Below, one piece after another: positions 34,819-44,317 of a DNA stretch of 64,000 nt. The first letter of the stretch is position 1, and each line of letters starts with the position of its first letter. Both the position numbers and the translations under genes were made by a program. The notes below the pieces were generated by a model, which did no database searches, had not been told where the DNA came from, and saw only the letters and a list, made by a program, of their open reading frames with translations. Source of the DNA: Vibrio porteresiae DSM 19223 (GTDB taxonomy: Bacteria > Pseudomonadota > Gammaproteobacteria > Enterobacterales > Vibrionaceae); assembly GCF_024347055.1 (NCBI RefSeq), contig NZ_AP024896.1, positions 496,001 through 560,000 of the forward strand. Direction: 5' to 3'.

Positions 34819-35979
34819 ATGATCATCACCCGAGTATCCGTAACCGTATTTGAATACTTCACCAACAGACACGCCGACAGTGCGGGTCACTCCCATCCTC
34901 ATCCTGAAGGTGGTATGGCTAAACAAGCTATGTTGACCATAGAAACGGAAGATGGCAACAAAGGCTATGCGTTTGCGCCCGTGGAGGTGATACGTCCTCA
35001 TGTATTGAATGCGTTTTTTAAAAAGGTGTTGATTGGTAAAAATGCCATGTTCCGTGAAAAACTATGGCATGAGCTAGAGCTTTGGCAACGCGGTAGTGCA
35101 GGGCAGTTAACCGATCGTGCTTTAGCTGTGGTTGATCAAGCACTGTGGGATTGGGCGGGACGCTTTTTAAATGTGCCGGTGTATCAATTAATTGGTGCCT
35201 ACCGCGATAAAGTACCAGCGTATGGCAGCACCATGTGTGGTGATGAGCTGGCTGGCGGATTAGCGACCCCTGAAGATTATGGTCGCTTTGCCGAACAGTT
35301 AGTCGCAAGAGGCTACAAAGCGATTAAGTTACATACTTGGATGCCGCCAGTCTCTTTTGCACCGAGTGTCGCGATGGATATTCGAGCGTGTGAAGCGGTG
35401 CGTGAAGCGGTTGGTCCCGATATCGCTTTGATGATCGATGGTTACCATTGGTATAGCCGGACTGAAGCGCTCAAAATTGGTAAGGCGTTGGAGCGGCTCG
35501 ATTTTGCGTGGTTCGAAGAGCCAATGAATGAACAGAGCATCTCTTCTTATCGGTGGCTTAGTGAGCAGCTCGCGATTCCTGTGATTGGTCCAGAATCCGC
35601 ATCGGGCAAGCATCATACGCGCGCCGAATGGGTAAAATCCCAAGCCAGTGATATTTTGCGTGCTGGTGTTCCGGGTGTGGGTGGCATCTCGCCAACACTG
35701 AAAGTGGCACATCTGGCGGAATCTTTTGGGATGAATTGTGAAGTGCACGGTAATGGCGCTGCTAACCTTGCTGTCTGTGCCGCGATTAAAAATTGCCAGT
35801 GGTACGAACGCGGACTACTTCATCCATTCTTGGACTATGATGAAGGTATCTCTTATCTCAATCAGCTAGCGGATCCGATGGACAGTGACGGCTTTGTTCA
35901 TCTCTCATCCTTGCCTGGTTTGGGAGAGGACATCAACTTTAATTACATCGAAGCGCATACCCTCGCGGTGCACGACTAG
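34819..35979 (+). CDS. Mandelate racemase/enolase-superfamily sugar acid dehydratase
   Basis: 386 residues with an N-terminal capping domain (1-130) and a TIM barrel. The metal ligands are likely Asp in IALMIDGYHW, Glu in WFEEPMNEQ and Glu in VIGPESASGKHH. A K-x-H base motif is in YKAIKLHTW and a second His in CEVHGNGAAN. This pattern fits dehydratases of aldonic acids rather than muconate enzymes; the exact substrate cannot be read. Only a GntR regulator adjoins it: no transporter, kinase or aldolase, so the pathway must be completed elsewhere. Confidence 0.85.
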   Translation: MIITRVSVTVFEYFTNRHADSAGHSHPHPEGGMAKQAMLTIETEDGNKGYAFAPVEVIRPHVLNAFFKKVLIGKNAMFREKLWHELELWQRGSAGQLTDRALAVVDQALWDWAGRFLNVPVYQLIGAYRDKVPAYGSTMCGDELAGGLATPEDYGRFAEQLVARGYKAIKLHTWMPPVSFAPSVAMDIRACEAVREAVGPDIALMIDGYHWYSRTEALKIGKALERLDFAWFEEPMNEQSISSYRWLSEQLAIPVIGPESASGKHHTRAEWVKSQASDILRAGVPGVGGISPTLKVAHLAESFGMNCEVHGNGAANLAVCAAIKNCQWYERGLLHPFLDYDEGISYLNQLADPMDSDGFVHLSSLPGLGEDINFNYIEAHTLAVHD

Positions 35980-36009
35980 AACAGATATTGTCCAGTGATG
36001 GGAAATAAA

Positions 36010-36037
36010 GTGTCTGGTTGTGCTCACGGCCAGACAC
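36010..36037 (+). terminator. Stem-loop after the enolase-superfamily gene
   Basis: GTGTCTGG and CCAGACAC form an 8-bp stem with a 12-nt loop, without a U-tract. It is before the GTG start chosen for acuR, supporting that start over the ATG at 35995. Confidence 0.45.
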
Positions 36038-36102
36038 TGAGTGGTATCTTGATCGCAAAATCTGTAAAATTGTGTGAAACAACAAAGACATCAAAGAAGA
36101 AC

Positions 36103-36750
36103 GTGAGCGAACAACAACCCTTAAAACGTCGACGTGGACGTCCACCTAAAATCGAACGTGAATACTCGGATACCAAAAAGGTCCTCATTCGCAGTGGCTT
36201 AGAAATGATCACTGAGTTTGGCTTTACGGCGTCAGGCGTCGATGCAGTGGTGAAAAAAGTTCAAGTTCCTAAGGGCTCTTTCTACCACTACTTCAAAAAC
36301 AAAGAAGAGTTTGGCTCGCAAGTCTTAGCCGCGTATGGCACCTATTTCGCGCATAAGTTAGATAAGCATCTAACCCGTCCCGACATTGCGCCTCTTGATA
36401 GAATTGGGCTATTTGTCAATGATGCAAAAGAAGGCATTGAACGCTTTGAATTTCGTCGCGGCTGTTTGGTTGGCAATATGATGCAAGAAGTGCCTCAGCT
36501 TTCCGATGCGTTAGCCGTGCAACTTCAAGAGATCATTCTGGATTGGCAACAGCGTGTTGAGTGCTGCTTTGCGTTAGCTCGTGAACAGAAGCAATTGCAT
36601 TCCCGCGAAACCAATGAACATTTAGCGGCGCTATTTTGGTCTGGATGGGAAGGGGCAGTGATGCGCGCGAAGTTATTTCGTTCTACCCAGCCTTTGGATG
36701 ATTTTTGGCACTATTTTCGTTGGAGCGTCAGCCAAGGCGAACAACGCTAG
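36103..36750 (+). CDS. acuR: TetR-family regulator AcuR (acrylate-responsive type)
   Basis: A basic N-terminal stretch RRRGRPPK, the HTH (SGLEMITEFGFTASGVDAVVKKVQVPKGSFYHYFKNKEEFG split over residues 30-75), then RFEFRRGCLVGNMMQE and FWSGWEGAVMRAKL, segments I know from AcuR. AcuR represses acryloyl-CoA reductase and DMSP-related genes and is released by acrylate. GTG at 36103 gives 215 residues, the family length; starting at 35995 would include a hairpin. It is convergent with its expected target acuI. Confidence 0.8.
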   Translation: MSEQQPLKRRRGRPPKIEREYSDTKKVLIRSGLEMITEFGFTASGVDAVVKKVQVPKGSFYHYFKNKEEFGSQVLAAYGTYFAHKLDKHLTRPDIAPLDRIGLFVNDAKEGIERFEFRRGCLVGNMMQEVPQLSDALAVQLQEIILDWQQRVECCFALAREQKQLHSRETNEHLAALFWSGWEGAVMRAKLFRSTQPLDDFWHYFRWSVSQGEQR

Positions 36751-36754
36751 CAAG

Positions 36755-36785
36755 AAAAAACTCAGGGTTGCATGGCAACCCTGAG
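36755..36785 (-). terminator. Terminator of acuI
   Basis: Stem CTCAGGGTTGC / GCAACCCTGAG (11 bp, 3-nt loop). On the minus strand it is followed by TTTTTT. Located between convergent acuR and acuI. Confidence 0.88.
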
Positions 36786-36813
36786 TCATCATAAGTTAGC
36801 GCTAAGCTTTGTT

Positions 36814-37800
36814 TTAGTTGCGATGAATATCAACCACCACGCGGCCTTTCACTTTACCTTCCAGCAATTGATGCGCAGTATCAATCACCTCATTAAAACT
36901 AATCACTGAGCTTGCGGTACTGAGCATCTCTTTATCGACCAATTTGGCAATTTGCTCCCAAGCCGTGCGGCGTTTCTCATTTGGACACATCACGCTATCA
37001 ACACCTGCTAGCGTTACGCCACGCAAAATAAACGGAGCTACGCTGGCTGGAAAATCCATACCTTGGGCCAAACCACATGCAGCGACCACGCCACCATACT
37101 GAGTTGAGGCACACACGTTCGCTAGAGTATGGCTACCCACAGAATCGATGGCAGCAGCCCAAAGCTCTTTACCCAGTGGACGACCCGGTTGTGATAGTGT
37201 GTTGCGATCGATGATTTCACTGGCACCTAATTGGCGTAAACGAGCCTCTTCTTCTGGACGGCCAGTTGAAGCAATCACGTCAAAGCCCAATTTTGCTAAG
37301 AATGCCACGGCAAAACTGCCTACGCCGCCGTTCGCACCAGTGACTAGCACTTTACCTGATTGTGGCGTGATGCCGTTGTTTTGTAATGCCTGCACACAAA
37401 GCATTGCAGTGTAACCCGCAGTGCCGACTGCCATCACATCGTAGCTACTCATGCTTTCAGGAATGAGGAGCAACCAGTCACCATTGACTTTGGCTTTCTC
37501 TGTCAAACCGCCCCAGTGTTTCTCTCCTAGGCCCCAACCGTTGATAAAGACGCGTTGGCCTGCAGCGAAGTGAGGATGCTCACTCGATTCAACCACGCCT
37601 GCAAAGTCAATCCCAGGCACCATTGGAAAACGGCGTACCACTGGGGATTTTCCGCTGATCGCCAAACCATCTTTGTAGTTCAGAGTAGAGTATTCGACGT
37701 TTACAGTGACGTTACCTTCTGGAAAGTCACTCTCTTCCAACGGTTTAAATTGGCATTGATATTGGTCGTCAACTTTATCGATATAAAGGGCTTTGAACAT
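36814..37800 (-). CDS. acuI: NADPH-dependent acryloyl-CoA reductase AcuI (YhdH type)
   Basis: Medium-chain dehydrogenase/reductase of 328 residues that reduces toxic acryloyl-CoA to propionyl-CoA. Visible segments: NYKDGLAISGKSPVVRRFPMVPGIDFAG near residue 42, cofactor motif VTGANGGVGSFAVAFLAKLG near 152 and STGRPEE. There are no zinc ligands, as usual for the YhdH/AcuI group. No DMSP lyase or acrylate CoA-ligase gene is adjacent, so it may detoxify acrylate from several sources. Confidence 0.88.
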   Translation of the reverse strand: MFKALYIDKVDDQYQCQFKPLEESDFPEGNVTVNVEYSTLNYKDGLAISGKSPVVRRFPMVPGIDFAGVVESSEHPHFAAGQRVFINGWGLGEKHWGGLTEKAKVNGDWLLLIPESMSSYDVMAVGTAGYTAMLCVQALQNNGITPQSGKVLVTGANGGVGSFAVAFLAKLGFDVIASTGRPEEEARLRQLGASEIIDRNTLSQPGRPLGKELWAAAIDSVGSHTLANVCASTQYGGVVAACGLAQGMDFPASVAPFILRGVTLAGVDSVMCPNEKRRTAWEQIAKLVDKEMLSTASSVISFNEVIDTAHQLLEGKVKGRVVVDIHRN

Positions 37801-38155
37801 ACAGTGTCTACCTTATGGCTAAATAGGGAGTAATCGGGCCAAGCTATACAGTTTAAAAATGGGTTGCATAGAAAATGCATCACTTAAAACTGACTACATT
37901 TTAATTTAGACCGATCGTTTAATATTTAATGGCAGGATAAAAGGCGCGTTATTAAGAAGCAAGGATAATTTGCCAACACTAACAAATACGAAAGAGGGTT
38001 TTGACCTGCATCAATTTAATGGGGAGTGGCGTCTTTTCGGAGCTAAGAGTATGACCGTGTTCATAAAAAACACAACATTCGATCACCTCTGACAATCCGC
38101 CTAAACTTAAGGGGTAGTTTGGTTAGACACCCATGACTCTTACACGGAGGCTCCC
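37801..38155. promoter_or_regulatory. Divergent acuI / katG region
   Basis: 355 bp with no gene. Near 37908-37921 the sequence AGACCGATCGTTTA has a CGATCG core resembling TetR-type sites and may be the AcuR operator of acuI. The katG ATG has a strong GGAGG upstream. I see no confident OxyR site. Confidence 0.4.
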
Positions 38156-40339
38156 ATGAGTCAAAGCAAGTCGTCTGGTAAATGCCCAGTAATGCACGGA
38201 GCAAATACCTCATTACAACAAGATAATATGAAGTGGTGGCCAAAATCACTCAACCTCGACATTCTTGCTCAACATGACAAGAAAACCAATCCGATGGATG
38301 ATGAGTTTGATTACGCAGAAGCGTTTAATTCGCTCGATTTTTCTGCGCTAAAATCGGACCTTAAAGCGTTAATGACCCAAAGCCAATCATGGTGGCCTGC
38401 AGACTGGGGACACTATGGCGGTTTGATGATTCGTATGGCGTGGCACTCTGCCGGTTCTTATCGTGTTGCCGATGGTCGTGGTGGGGCAGGGACTGGTAAT
38501 CAGCGCTTTGCTCCCCTAAACAGCTGGCCTGATAACGGTAACTTAGACAAAGCGCGTCGCTTGCTGTGGCCAATTAAGAAAAAATATGGCAACAAAATCT
38601 CGTGGGCAGATTTAATGATACTGGCCGGTAATATGGCCTATGAATCCATGGGATTGAAAACGTTCGGTTTTGCGGGTGGCCGTGAAGATATTTGGCATCC
38701 AGAGAAAGACATCTATTGGGGCGCAGAAGAGGAGTGGCTCGCGACCAGTGACAAACCGAAGAGCCGATATACTGGTGAACGTGATCTGGAAAACCCGTTA
38801 GCAGCAGTGATGATGGGCTTAATTTACGTCAACCCTGAAGGCGTAGATGGTCATCCCGATCCTCTAAAAACCGCTAAAGACATGCGTGAGACTTTTGCTC
38901 GTATGGCGATGGATGATGAAGAAACCGTGGCGCTTACTGCTGGTGGTCACACCGTGGGAAAATGTCACGGCAATGGCAAAGCAGAAAATTTAGGCCCTGA
39001 GCCAGAAGCAGCACCTGTTGAAGAGCAAGGTTTAGGTTGGATCAATCACAAAACCCGTGGAATTGGGCGTGACGCTGTCACGAGTGGAATTGAAGGAGCA
39101 TGGACAACCAATCCAACTCAATGGGATAACGGCTATTTTTATCTGCTATTGAACTATGAGTGGGCCTCAACAAAAAGCCCTGCTGGCGCGTGGCAGTGGG
39201 AGCCGATTAACATCAAAGAAGCAGACAAACCAGCCGATGTGGAAGACCCAGCGATTAAGCGTAATCCGATCATGACCGATGCGGATATGGCGCTAAAAAT
39301 GGACCCAGAATATCGCAAGATTGCCGATAAGTTTTATCAAGATCCTGAGTATTTTGCACAGACCTTCGCCCGGGCGTGGTTTAAGCTGACGCACCGCGAC
39401 TTAGGGCCTAAGAGTCGTTATTTGGGACCTGACGTTCCAGCGGAAGATCTGCTGTGGCAAGACCCTATTCCCAGTGTTGACTACTGCTTAACCGATGATG
39501 AAATCGCTCAGTTAAAGCAAGCGATCCTAAGCCTTGATATTGCGCTTGGGGATTGGGTTGCTACGGCCTGGGACAGTGCGAGAACATTTCGAGGTTCAGA
39601 TTATCGTGGCGGAGCCAATGGCGCTCGTATCCGTCTTGCTCCGCAAAAAGATTGGCAAGGTAATGAGCCTAAACGTCTGCAAAAAGTGCTGAGCGCGCTA
39701 GAGCAGATTCAAAGTAAAGCCGCGAAGCCCGTCAGTATGGCAGACTTAATCGTTTTGGCCGGTTGTGCGGCGGTAGAAAAGGCTGCCAATTTGGCAGGTG
39801 TTGCTATTTCGGTTCCCTTTAATCCTGGGCGTGGCGATGCCACTCAAGAGATGACCGATGTGGACTCATTTGCTGTGCTTGAACCGGTTCATGATGGTTA
39901 TCGTAACTGGTTAAAGCACGACTATCGTGTTCCTGCTGAAGAGCTGTTACTTGAACGCACGCAACTGATGGGCTTAACAGCGCCAGAAATGACGGTGTTA
40001 ATCGGTGGGATGCGTGTATTGGGCACTAACTATGGAGGTACACTTGATGGGGTGCTTACCGATCGAGTGGGTGTGTTAAGTAATGATTTCTTTGTGAATT
40101 TGACCGATATGAGTTATGGTTGGAAACCGGTCGATGAGGGGCATTATGCCCTGTTTGATCGAGTTACTGGCGTGACCAAGTGGACCGCAACCCGCGTTGA
40201 TTTGGTGTTGGGATCGAACTCCATCTTACGTTCCTACGCTGAGGTGTATGCGCAAGATGATAACCAAGAAAAGTTTGTGCGTGATTTCGTCCGAGCTTGG
40301 GTCAAAGTCATGAATGCGGACCGTTACGATCTCAGTTAA
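38156..40339 (+). CDS. katG: Catalase-peroxidase KatG
   Basis: Bifunctional haem enzyme that removes hydrogen peroxide. The distal haem site RMAWHSAGSYR is near residues 95-105, the proximal His in LTAGGHTVGKCHG near 265. The Met-Tyr-Trp crosslink residues are in MAWH, GLIYVNPEG and downstream RMAMDD. The C-terminal half is the usual inactive duplicate domain. The 727-residue length is normal; there is no signal peptide, so it is cytoplasmic. Confidence 0.96.
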   Translation: MSQSKSSGKCPVMHGANTSLQQDNMKWWPKSLNLDILAQHDKKTNPMDDEFDYAEAFNSLDFSALKSDLKALMTQSQSWWPADWGHYGGLMIRMAWHSAGSYRVADGRGGAGTGNQRFAPLNSWPDNGNLDKARRLLWPIKKKYGNKISWADLMILAGNMAYESMGLKTFGFAGGREDIWHPEKDIYWGAEEEWLATSDKPKSRYTGERDLENPLAAVMMGLIYVNPEGVDGHPDPLKTAKDMRETFARMAMDDEETVALTAGGHTVGKCHGNGKAENLGPEPEAAPVEEQGLGWINHKTRGIGRDAVTSGIEGAWTTNPTQWDNGYFYLLLNYEWASTKSPAGAWQWEPINIKEADKPADVEDPAIKRNPIMTDADMALKMDPEYRKIADKFYQDPEYFAQTFARAWFKLTHRDLGPKSRYLGPDVPAEDLLWQDPIPSVDYCLTDDEIAQLKQAILSLDIALGDWVATAWDSARTFRGSDYRGGANGARIRLAPQKDWQGNEPKRLQKVLSALEQIQSKAAKPVSMADLIVLAGCAAVEKAANLAGVAISVPFNPGRGDATQEMTDVDSFAVLEPVHDGYRNWLKHDYRVPAEELLLERTQLMGLTAPEMTVLIGGMRVLGTNYGGTLDGVLTDRVGVLSNDFFVNLTDMSYGWKPVDEGHYALFDRVTGVTKWTATRVDLVLGSNSILRSYAEVYAQDDNQEKFVRDFVRAWVKVMNADRYDLS

Positions 40340-40404
40340 CGTTGGAGTACTTGTTGCTCGTGTCGCTGTTTTTGAGTGATACAAGCCGCGAACGCGTCAT
40401 CACT

Positions 40405-40431
40405 AAACGCCCTTTTCTAGGGCGTTTTTTT
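40405..40431 (+). terminator. Terminator after katG
   Basis: AAACGCCC / GGGCGTTT stem with loop TTTTCTA and a run of seven T. Confidence 0.88.
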
Positions 40432-40456
40432 ATCACAACAGTTTTTTATCACAACA
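40424..40456. repeat. Short tandem duplication at the katG terminator tail
   Basis: The unit GTTTTTT(T)ATCACAACA occurs twice in a row (17 and 16 bp). It looks like a slippage duplication of the terminator tail. Confidence 0.6.
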
Positions 40457-40501
40457 ATAGCGCAAGAGCGGATTGGAATAGCAAGAAAAGGACAACCAGG
40501 G

Positions 40502-40915
40502 ATGAGTTATATTGTTGATGTGTCACCATCAGAGCAGGATATCGCAGAGATTCATGCGGCATTAATTGAGTTTAATCGACCGCATTTAGAGGGGATATCT
40601 CACGATCCTTTAGCTTGTTATTACCTTGTAGACGATGTGAAAAAAGCGGGTGTTATTGCGAATGTGCGAGGTCACTGGCTGTTACTTAAGTTTTTCTGGG
40701 TAGCAGAAGAGCTACGTGGTAAAGGTATTGGCGCGCAGCTGCTGGCTAAGTTAGAGCGGCAAGCGAAAGAGATGGGATGTCGCATGGCTTTAGTTGACAC
40801 TCTCAGTTTTCAAGCCAAACCTTTTTACGAGAAACAGGGGTATGAGTGTCAGATGGTGTTGGAAAATTATCCTATTGATACGTCGCTTTACTATTTGACT
40901 AAATCACTAAGCTAA
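40502..40915 (+). CDS. GNAT family N-acetyltransferase
   Basis: 137 residues with the acetyl-CoA loop ELRGKGIGAQLLAKLERQAKE near residue 72 and the C-terminal FYEKQGYECQMVLENYP. The start follows AAAGGA. It stands alone, so its acceptor (small amine or protein) is unknown. Confidence 0.87.
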   Translation: MSYIVDVSPSEQDIAEIHAALIEFNRPHLEGISHDPLACYYLVDDVKKAGVIANVRGHWLLLKFFWVAEELRGKGIGAQLLAKLERQAKEMGCRMALVDTLSFQAKPFYEKQGYECQMVLENYPIDTSLYYLTKSLS

Positions 40916-40955
40916 CTAAGTTTTTATTTAAATTTAACTAATTCAATTGGTTGTA

Positions 40956-40981
40956 TAAAAAATGCGCCCAAAGGCGCATTT
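40956..40981 (-). terminator. Terminator of the second BCCT gene
   Basis: AAATGCGCC / GGCGCATTT stem with a 4-nt loop; the minus strand continues into TTTTTTAT. A second 11-bp hairpin (GATGGATTGAG / CTCAATCCATC, 41014-41040) lies closer to the gene but has no U-tract. Confidence 0.8.
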
Positions 40982-41053
40982 AGATTACTCAAGTTGAGCT
41001 CAGTTAGCTTTAGGATGGATTGAGCTCATCTCAATCCATCTTAAAGAGCATGA

Positions 41054-42646
41054 CTAGGCTTGCTCTAACGCTGGAGCGCGGTAAGCACTGTATTCGGTCC
41101 GTAGTCCCATGGTTAAACTGACACACATGAGTAGTAGCACGAACACAAACGGTAACGCTGTCGCGACCACACCCGATTGCAGCGCATCTTGACCCCCAAT
41201 CCACAGCATAGCGGCCGCGATGGCTCCTTCAATACTTGCCCAGAAAATACGTTGTGGAATAGGCGCATCCACTTTACCGCCAGCGGTAATACTGTCGATC
41301 ACCAGTGAACCCGAATCCGATGAGGTGATAAAGAAAATCAAAATCAGCGCAATGGAAATCACCGAGATCACACTGCCCATTGGCAATTGGTCGTAGACAT
41401 AAAACAGAGTCAGTGAGATATCCGTCAAGCCTTTGGTACCAAGTTCACCGATATGGTTAGCTACTTGGTCTAAGGCGATACCACCAAAGATGCCCATCCA
41501 AATCATGGTAATTAGGGTCGGAATAAAGACCACTGCCAGCATAAATTCACGCACTGTACGGCCACGTGATACTCGCGCAATAAACATACCGACGAATGGT
41601 GACCAAGAGATCCACCAAGCCCAGTAGAAGACGGTCCAAGCGTGCATCCAAGTTTCATCTTCACGGCCATGTGGGTTACTCAAGGGTAAAATTACCTTGG
41701 CATAGCCGGTAAAGGTATTCACCAATGAGTCCCACGCGGTGTCATAAGTCACTGCGACAATAAAGGCAAACAATGCTGCGGCGAACATCATATTGATGTT
41801 ACTTAGAACTTTGACCCCACCGTCAATACCGCGCACCACCGATCCAATCGCAATCAAAGTGACAAACACAATGACGATTAATTGCAGGCCAATACCACCA
41901 TGAGTACCGAACACATAGTTAATCCCACTAGTAGCTTGCTGTGCACCAAGACCTAGTGAGGTGGCTAAACCAAACAATGTCGAAAGCACGGCAAGAATAT
42001 CAATCACATGACCTAACCAGCCCCATGCTCGATCACCAAAAATAGGGTAGAACGCCGAACGCATTGAGAGAGGCAAGCCTTTATTAAAGGTAAAAAAGGC
42101 AAGCGAGAGTGCAACAACCGCAAATATCGCCCAACCGTGGATACCCCAGTGGAAAATGGTGGCTCCCATCGCAAGCGATTTCGCTTCTGGCGTATAAGGT
42201 TCAACATTTAATGGGGTACCGTACCAATTGGTAAAGTAAGCAGTTGGTTCTGCCACACCCCAGAACAACAAACCAATCCCCATCCCAGCAGCAAACAGCA
42301 TGGCTAGCCATGAAGCAGTGGAGTGATCGGGTCTTGCCTCTTTGCCGCCAAGACGAATACGGCCATAAGGAGAAACCATTAATGCAAAAGAGAAAATTAA
42401 AAAGGCGTTGGTTGCCCACATAAACAGACCATCAAAATCGTCCATGATGCTGTTTTTCATCTGATTAAGGGCATTGTTGGCAGTGGCGGGATCAACCACG
42501 AGCACTGCGACAAGAAACGCTAGAATTAAGCCAGCACTGATTCCAAACACGGGATTGTGTACATCAAATCCCCATTTCTGCACATTATCTTGTCCCACCT
42601 GATAGTCAGTGGTTTCGATACTGTATTTTTTCGACACACTTTCCAT
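41054..42646 (-). CDS. BCCT family transporter (second copy)
   Basis: About 530 residues and 12 membrane helices. Same core as the gene at 4033: GMGIGLLFWGVAEP and FYWAWWISWSPFVGMFIARVSRGRT, SSDSGSLVIDSITAGGK. The N-terminus (TTDYQVGQDNVQKWGFDVHNPVFGISAGL) aligns with the first copy. ATG at 42646 fits that alignment; ATG codons at 42670 and 42721 are in frame but have no better ribosome site. It is not next to catabolic genes, so it may serve osmoprotection or another quaternary amine. Confidence 0.9.
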   Translation of the reverse strand: MESVSKKYSIETTDYQVGQDNVQKWGFDVHNPVFGISAGLILAFLVAVLVVDPATANNALNQMKNSIMDDFDGLFMWATNAFLIFSFALMVSPYGRIRLGGKEARPDHSTASWLAMLFAAGMGIGLLFWGVAEPTAYFTNWYGTPLNVEPYTPEAKSLAMGATIFHWGIHGWAIFAVVALSLAFFTFNKGLPLSMRSAFYPIFGDRAWGWLGHVIDILAVLSTLFGLATSLGLGAQQATSGINYVFGTHGGIGLQLIVIVFVTLIAIGSVVRGIDGGVKVLSNINMMFAAALFAFIVAVTYDTAWDSLVNTFTGYAKVILPLSNPHGREDETWMHAWTVFYWAWWISWSPFVGMFIARVSRGRTVREFMLAVVFIPTLITMIWMGIFGGIALDQVANHIGELGTKGLTDISLTLFYVYDQLPMGSVISVISIALILIFFITSSDSGSLVIDSITAGGKVDAPIPQRIFWASIEGAIAAAMLWIGGQDALQSGVVATALPFVFVLLLMCVSLTMGLRTEYSAYRAPALEQA

Positions 42647-42915
42647 ATAGTCCACTTTTTGTTTAGTCATCGATGTATTGTGCCCATTTTTATGCCGCTT
42701 TAAACAAAGGGTATTCAGCATAAAAATTAGAGTACAAACTGTTTTGTGACGTAAATGTTATCAAATATGTGCAGCTAAAAGCAAGTTTTGAGCTTAATTA
42801 GTCATCTTGTTATGCAATGGGTGAGTGATGTTTGTGTTAAAAAGATAAGTGGACGAATGATTTCATGTCTATGAATTTAGCAGGGGAGGATGAGTAAGAA
42901 GGGCATCGACAGGGA

Positions 42916-42948
42916 TAAAAAAAGAGCACGAGTAAAACTCGTGCTCTT
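42916..42948 (-). terminator. Terminator of the MFS gene
   Basis: An 11-bp stem AAGAGCACGAG / CTCGTGCTCTT with loop TAAAA, followed on the minus strand by a T-run. Confidence 0.88.
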
Positions 42949-42972
42949 GGTCTGTAAAGGAATCTGTTTAGG

Positions 42973-44133
42973 CTATTTGCCAGCAACCCATTGATGTTTG
43001 GTTTTGACGCTCGACATTAGCATGTAGACACACGTTGCCATCAAAGTGATGAACAAGTAAGCCATCATGCCTTGGTGTCCTTGCATAAACCAGTCAGCTG
43101 CCATAGGGCCTAATACTGAACCAACGCTGTAGCTGAACAACATGGCTTGAGTTGCAGAAACAATATAGCTGGAATCGAGGTTAGCACACGCCAAATTGAT
43201 CGCAATAGGGTAAAGAGCAAAGGTTGATACACCAACCATAAATAGGCAAATCGATAGGGTCGCTAGATCAGGGTTCATCATACTGACAACTGCAGCGGCT
43301 GCGCCTAATAGGCAAAGTAGCGCCATCAGAAGGGTACGTCCCATCATATTGGATAGCCAAGGTACGATAGGTTGAATCGCCATTGCACCTAAAATGACAA
43401 TTGCCATTAAAGTACCAAGGTCGGTGTGGCTGATACCACGTTGTTCCAATTCAAGCGGCATCAAACCGTAAATCGCGCCAGTTGCAAGACCTGAGACTAA
43501 GCAGCCGATGATGGCTGGGTGACTTAATTTAGAAATCTGACGTAAAGACAAACTGATGCCGCTACCAACCGATGGTTGCGCACCTTTGGCAAAACGTAAA
43601 ATATAGGTCGCAATAAGGAGTAATGCACCGATAGCAACAAAAGGAGCAAGACCATCAACACCAATTGAAGCGATGCCAAGCTGACCTACCGCGGTACCAC
43701 CGTATAAAGAGACCATATAAATGCCCAGACGTTTCGCGCGGCCTTTTTCATCACCGTGTAGCAACCAAGATTCAACGACGACAAAGACGCCAGCCACGGC
43801 AATCCCGGCAACGAAGCGGAAGAATAACCAAGCGATATCGTTCACGACCCATGGCAGTGCCAAGCTAGATACGAAGAGTACAGCTAAACACACCATAAAG
43901 GCATTGCGGTGCCCCGTTTTATGAACAAATTTCTCCATGCACATTGCGCCCAAGAAGTGCCCTATATAGAACGCACTCGCCAGCCAGTTCGCCATGGAAC
44001 TGTCTAGACCATAAACAGGTAGCATTAATGGGATTAAGCTCATCAAATAACCTGACGCAATGGCGTACAGGGTCAACGCAATAACCGGAATGGATATGCG
44101 TGGAGATGCGCTAACGGCATAGGTATTGTTCAA
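42973..44133 (-). CDS. MFS transporter of the YcaD type
   Basis: 386 residues with 12 membrane helices and the motif-A-like loop MEKFVHKTGHRNAFM near residue 68; a further family segment is AGIAVAGVFVVVESWLLHG. The start is TTG at 44133 with GAGG 8 bases upstream; the frame has no nearby ATG. Substrate unknown. Confidence 0.85.
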   Translation of the reverse strand: MNNTYAVSASPRISIPVIALTLYAIASGYLMSLIPLMLPVYGLDSSMANWLASAFYIGHFLGAMCMEKFVHKTGHRNAFMVCLAVLFVSSLALPWVVNDIAWLFFRFVAGIAVAGVFVVVESWLLHGDEKGRAKRLGIYMVSLYGGTAVGQLGIASIGVDGLAPFVAIGALLLIATYILRFAKGAQPSVGSGISLSLRQISKLSHPAIIGCLVSGLATGAIYGLMPLELEQRGISHTDLGTLMAIVILGAMAIQPIVPWLSNMMGRTLLMALLCLLGAAAAVVSMMNPDLATLSICLFMVGVSTFALYPIAINLACANLDSSYIVSATQAMLFSYSVGSVLGPMAADWFMQGHQGMMAYLFITLMATCVYMLMSSVKTKHQWVAGK

Positions 44134-44317
44134 CGGTGTAGCCTCGAAATCGGAACGGAAACAGGGAGATCGCGGGGACTATGGATCTATCGTATACAAA
44201 CGTAAAACGAAAATTTCTGACCTTGTCGATTAATGATTTTTATCGAGGTGAAATGTCTTAGATGGGCAAAGGAAAGTTGGCAAATTGCAGAATAAAATGC
44301 CAACTTTTCGGTATGGA

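Noticed and set aside
35995..36102. N-terminal extension of AcuR from the ATG at 35995
   Set aside because: It would cover the stem-loop at 36010-36037 and add 36 residues not typical of AcuR; GTG at 36103 gives the family length.
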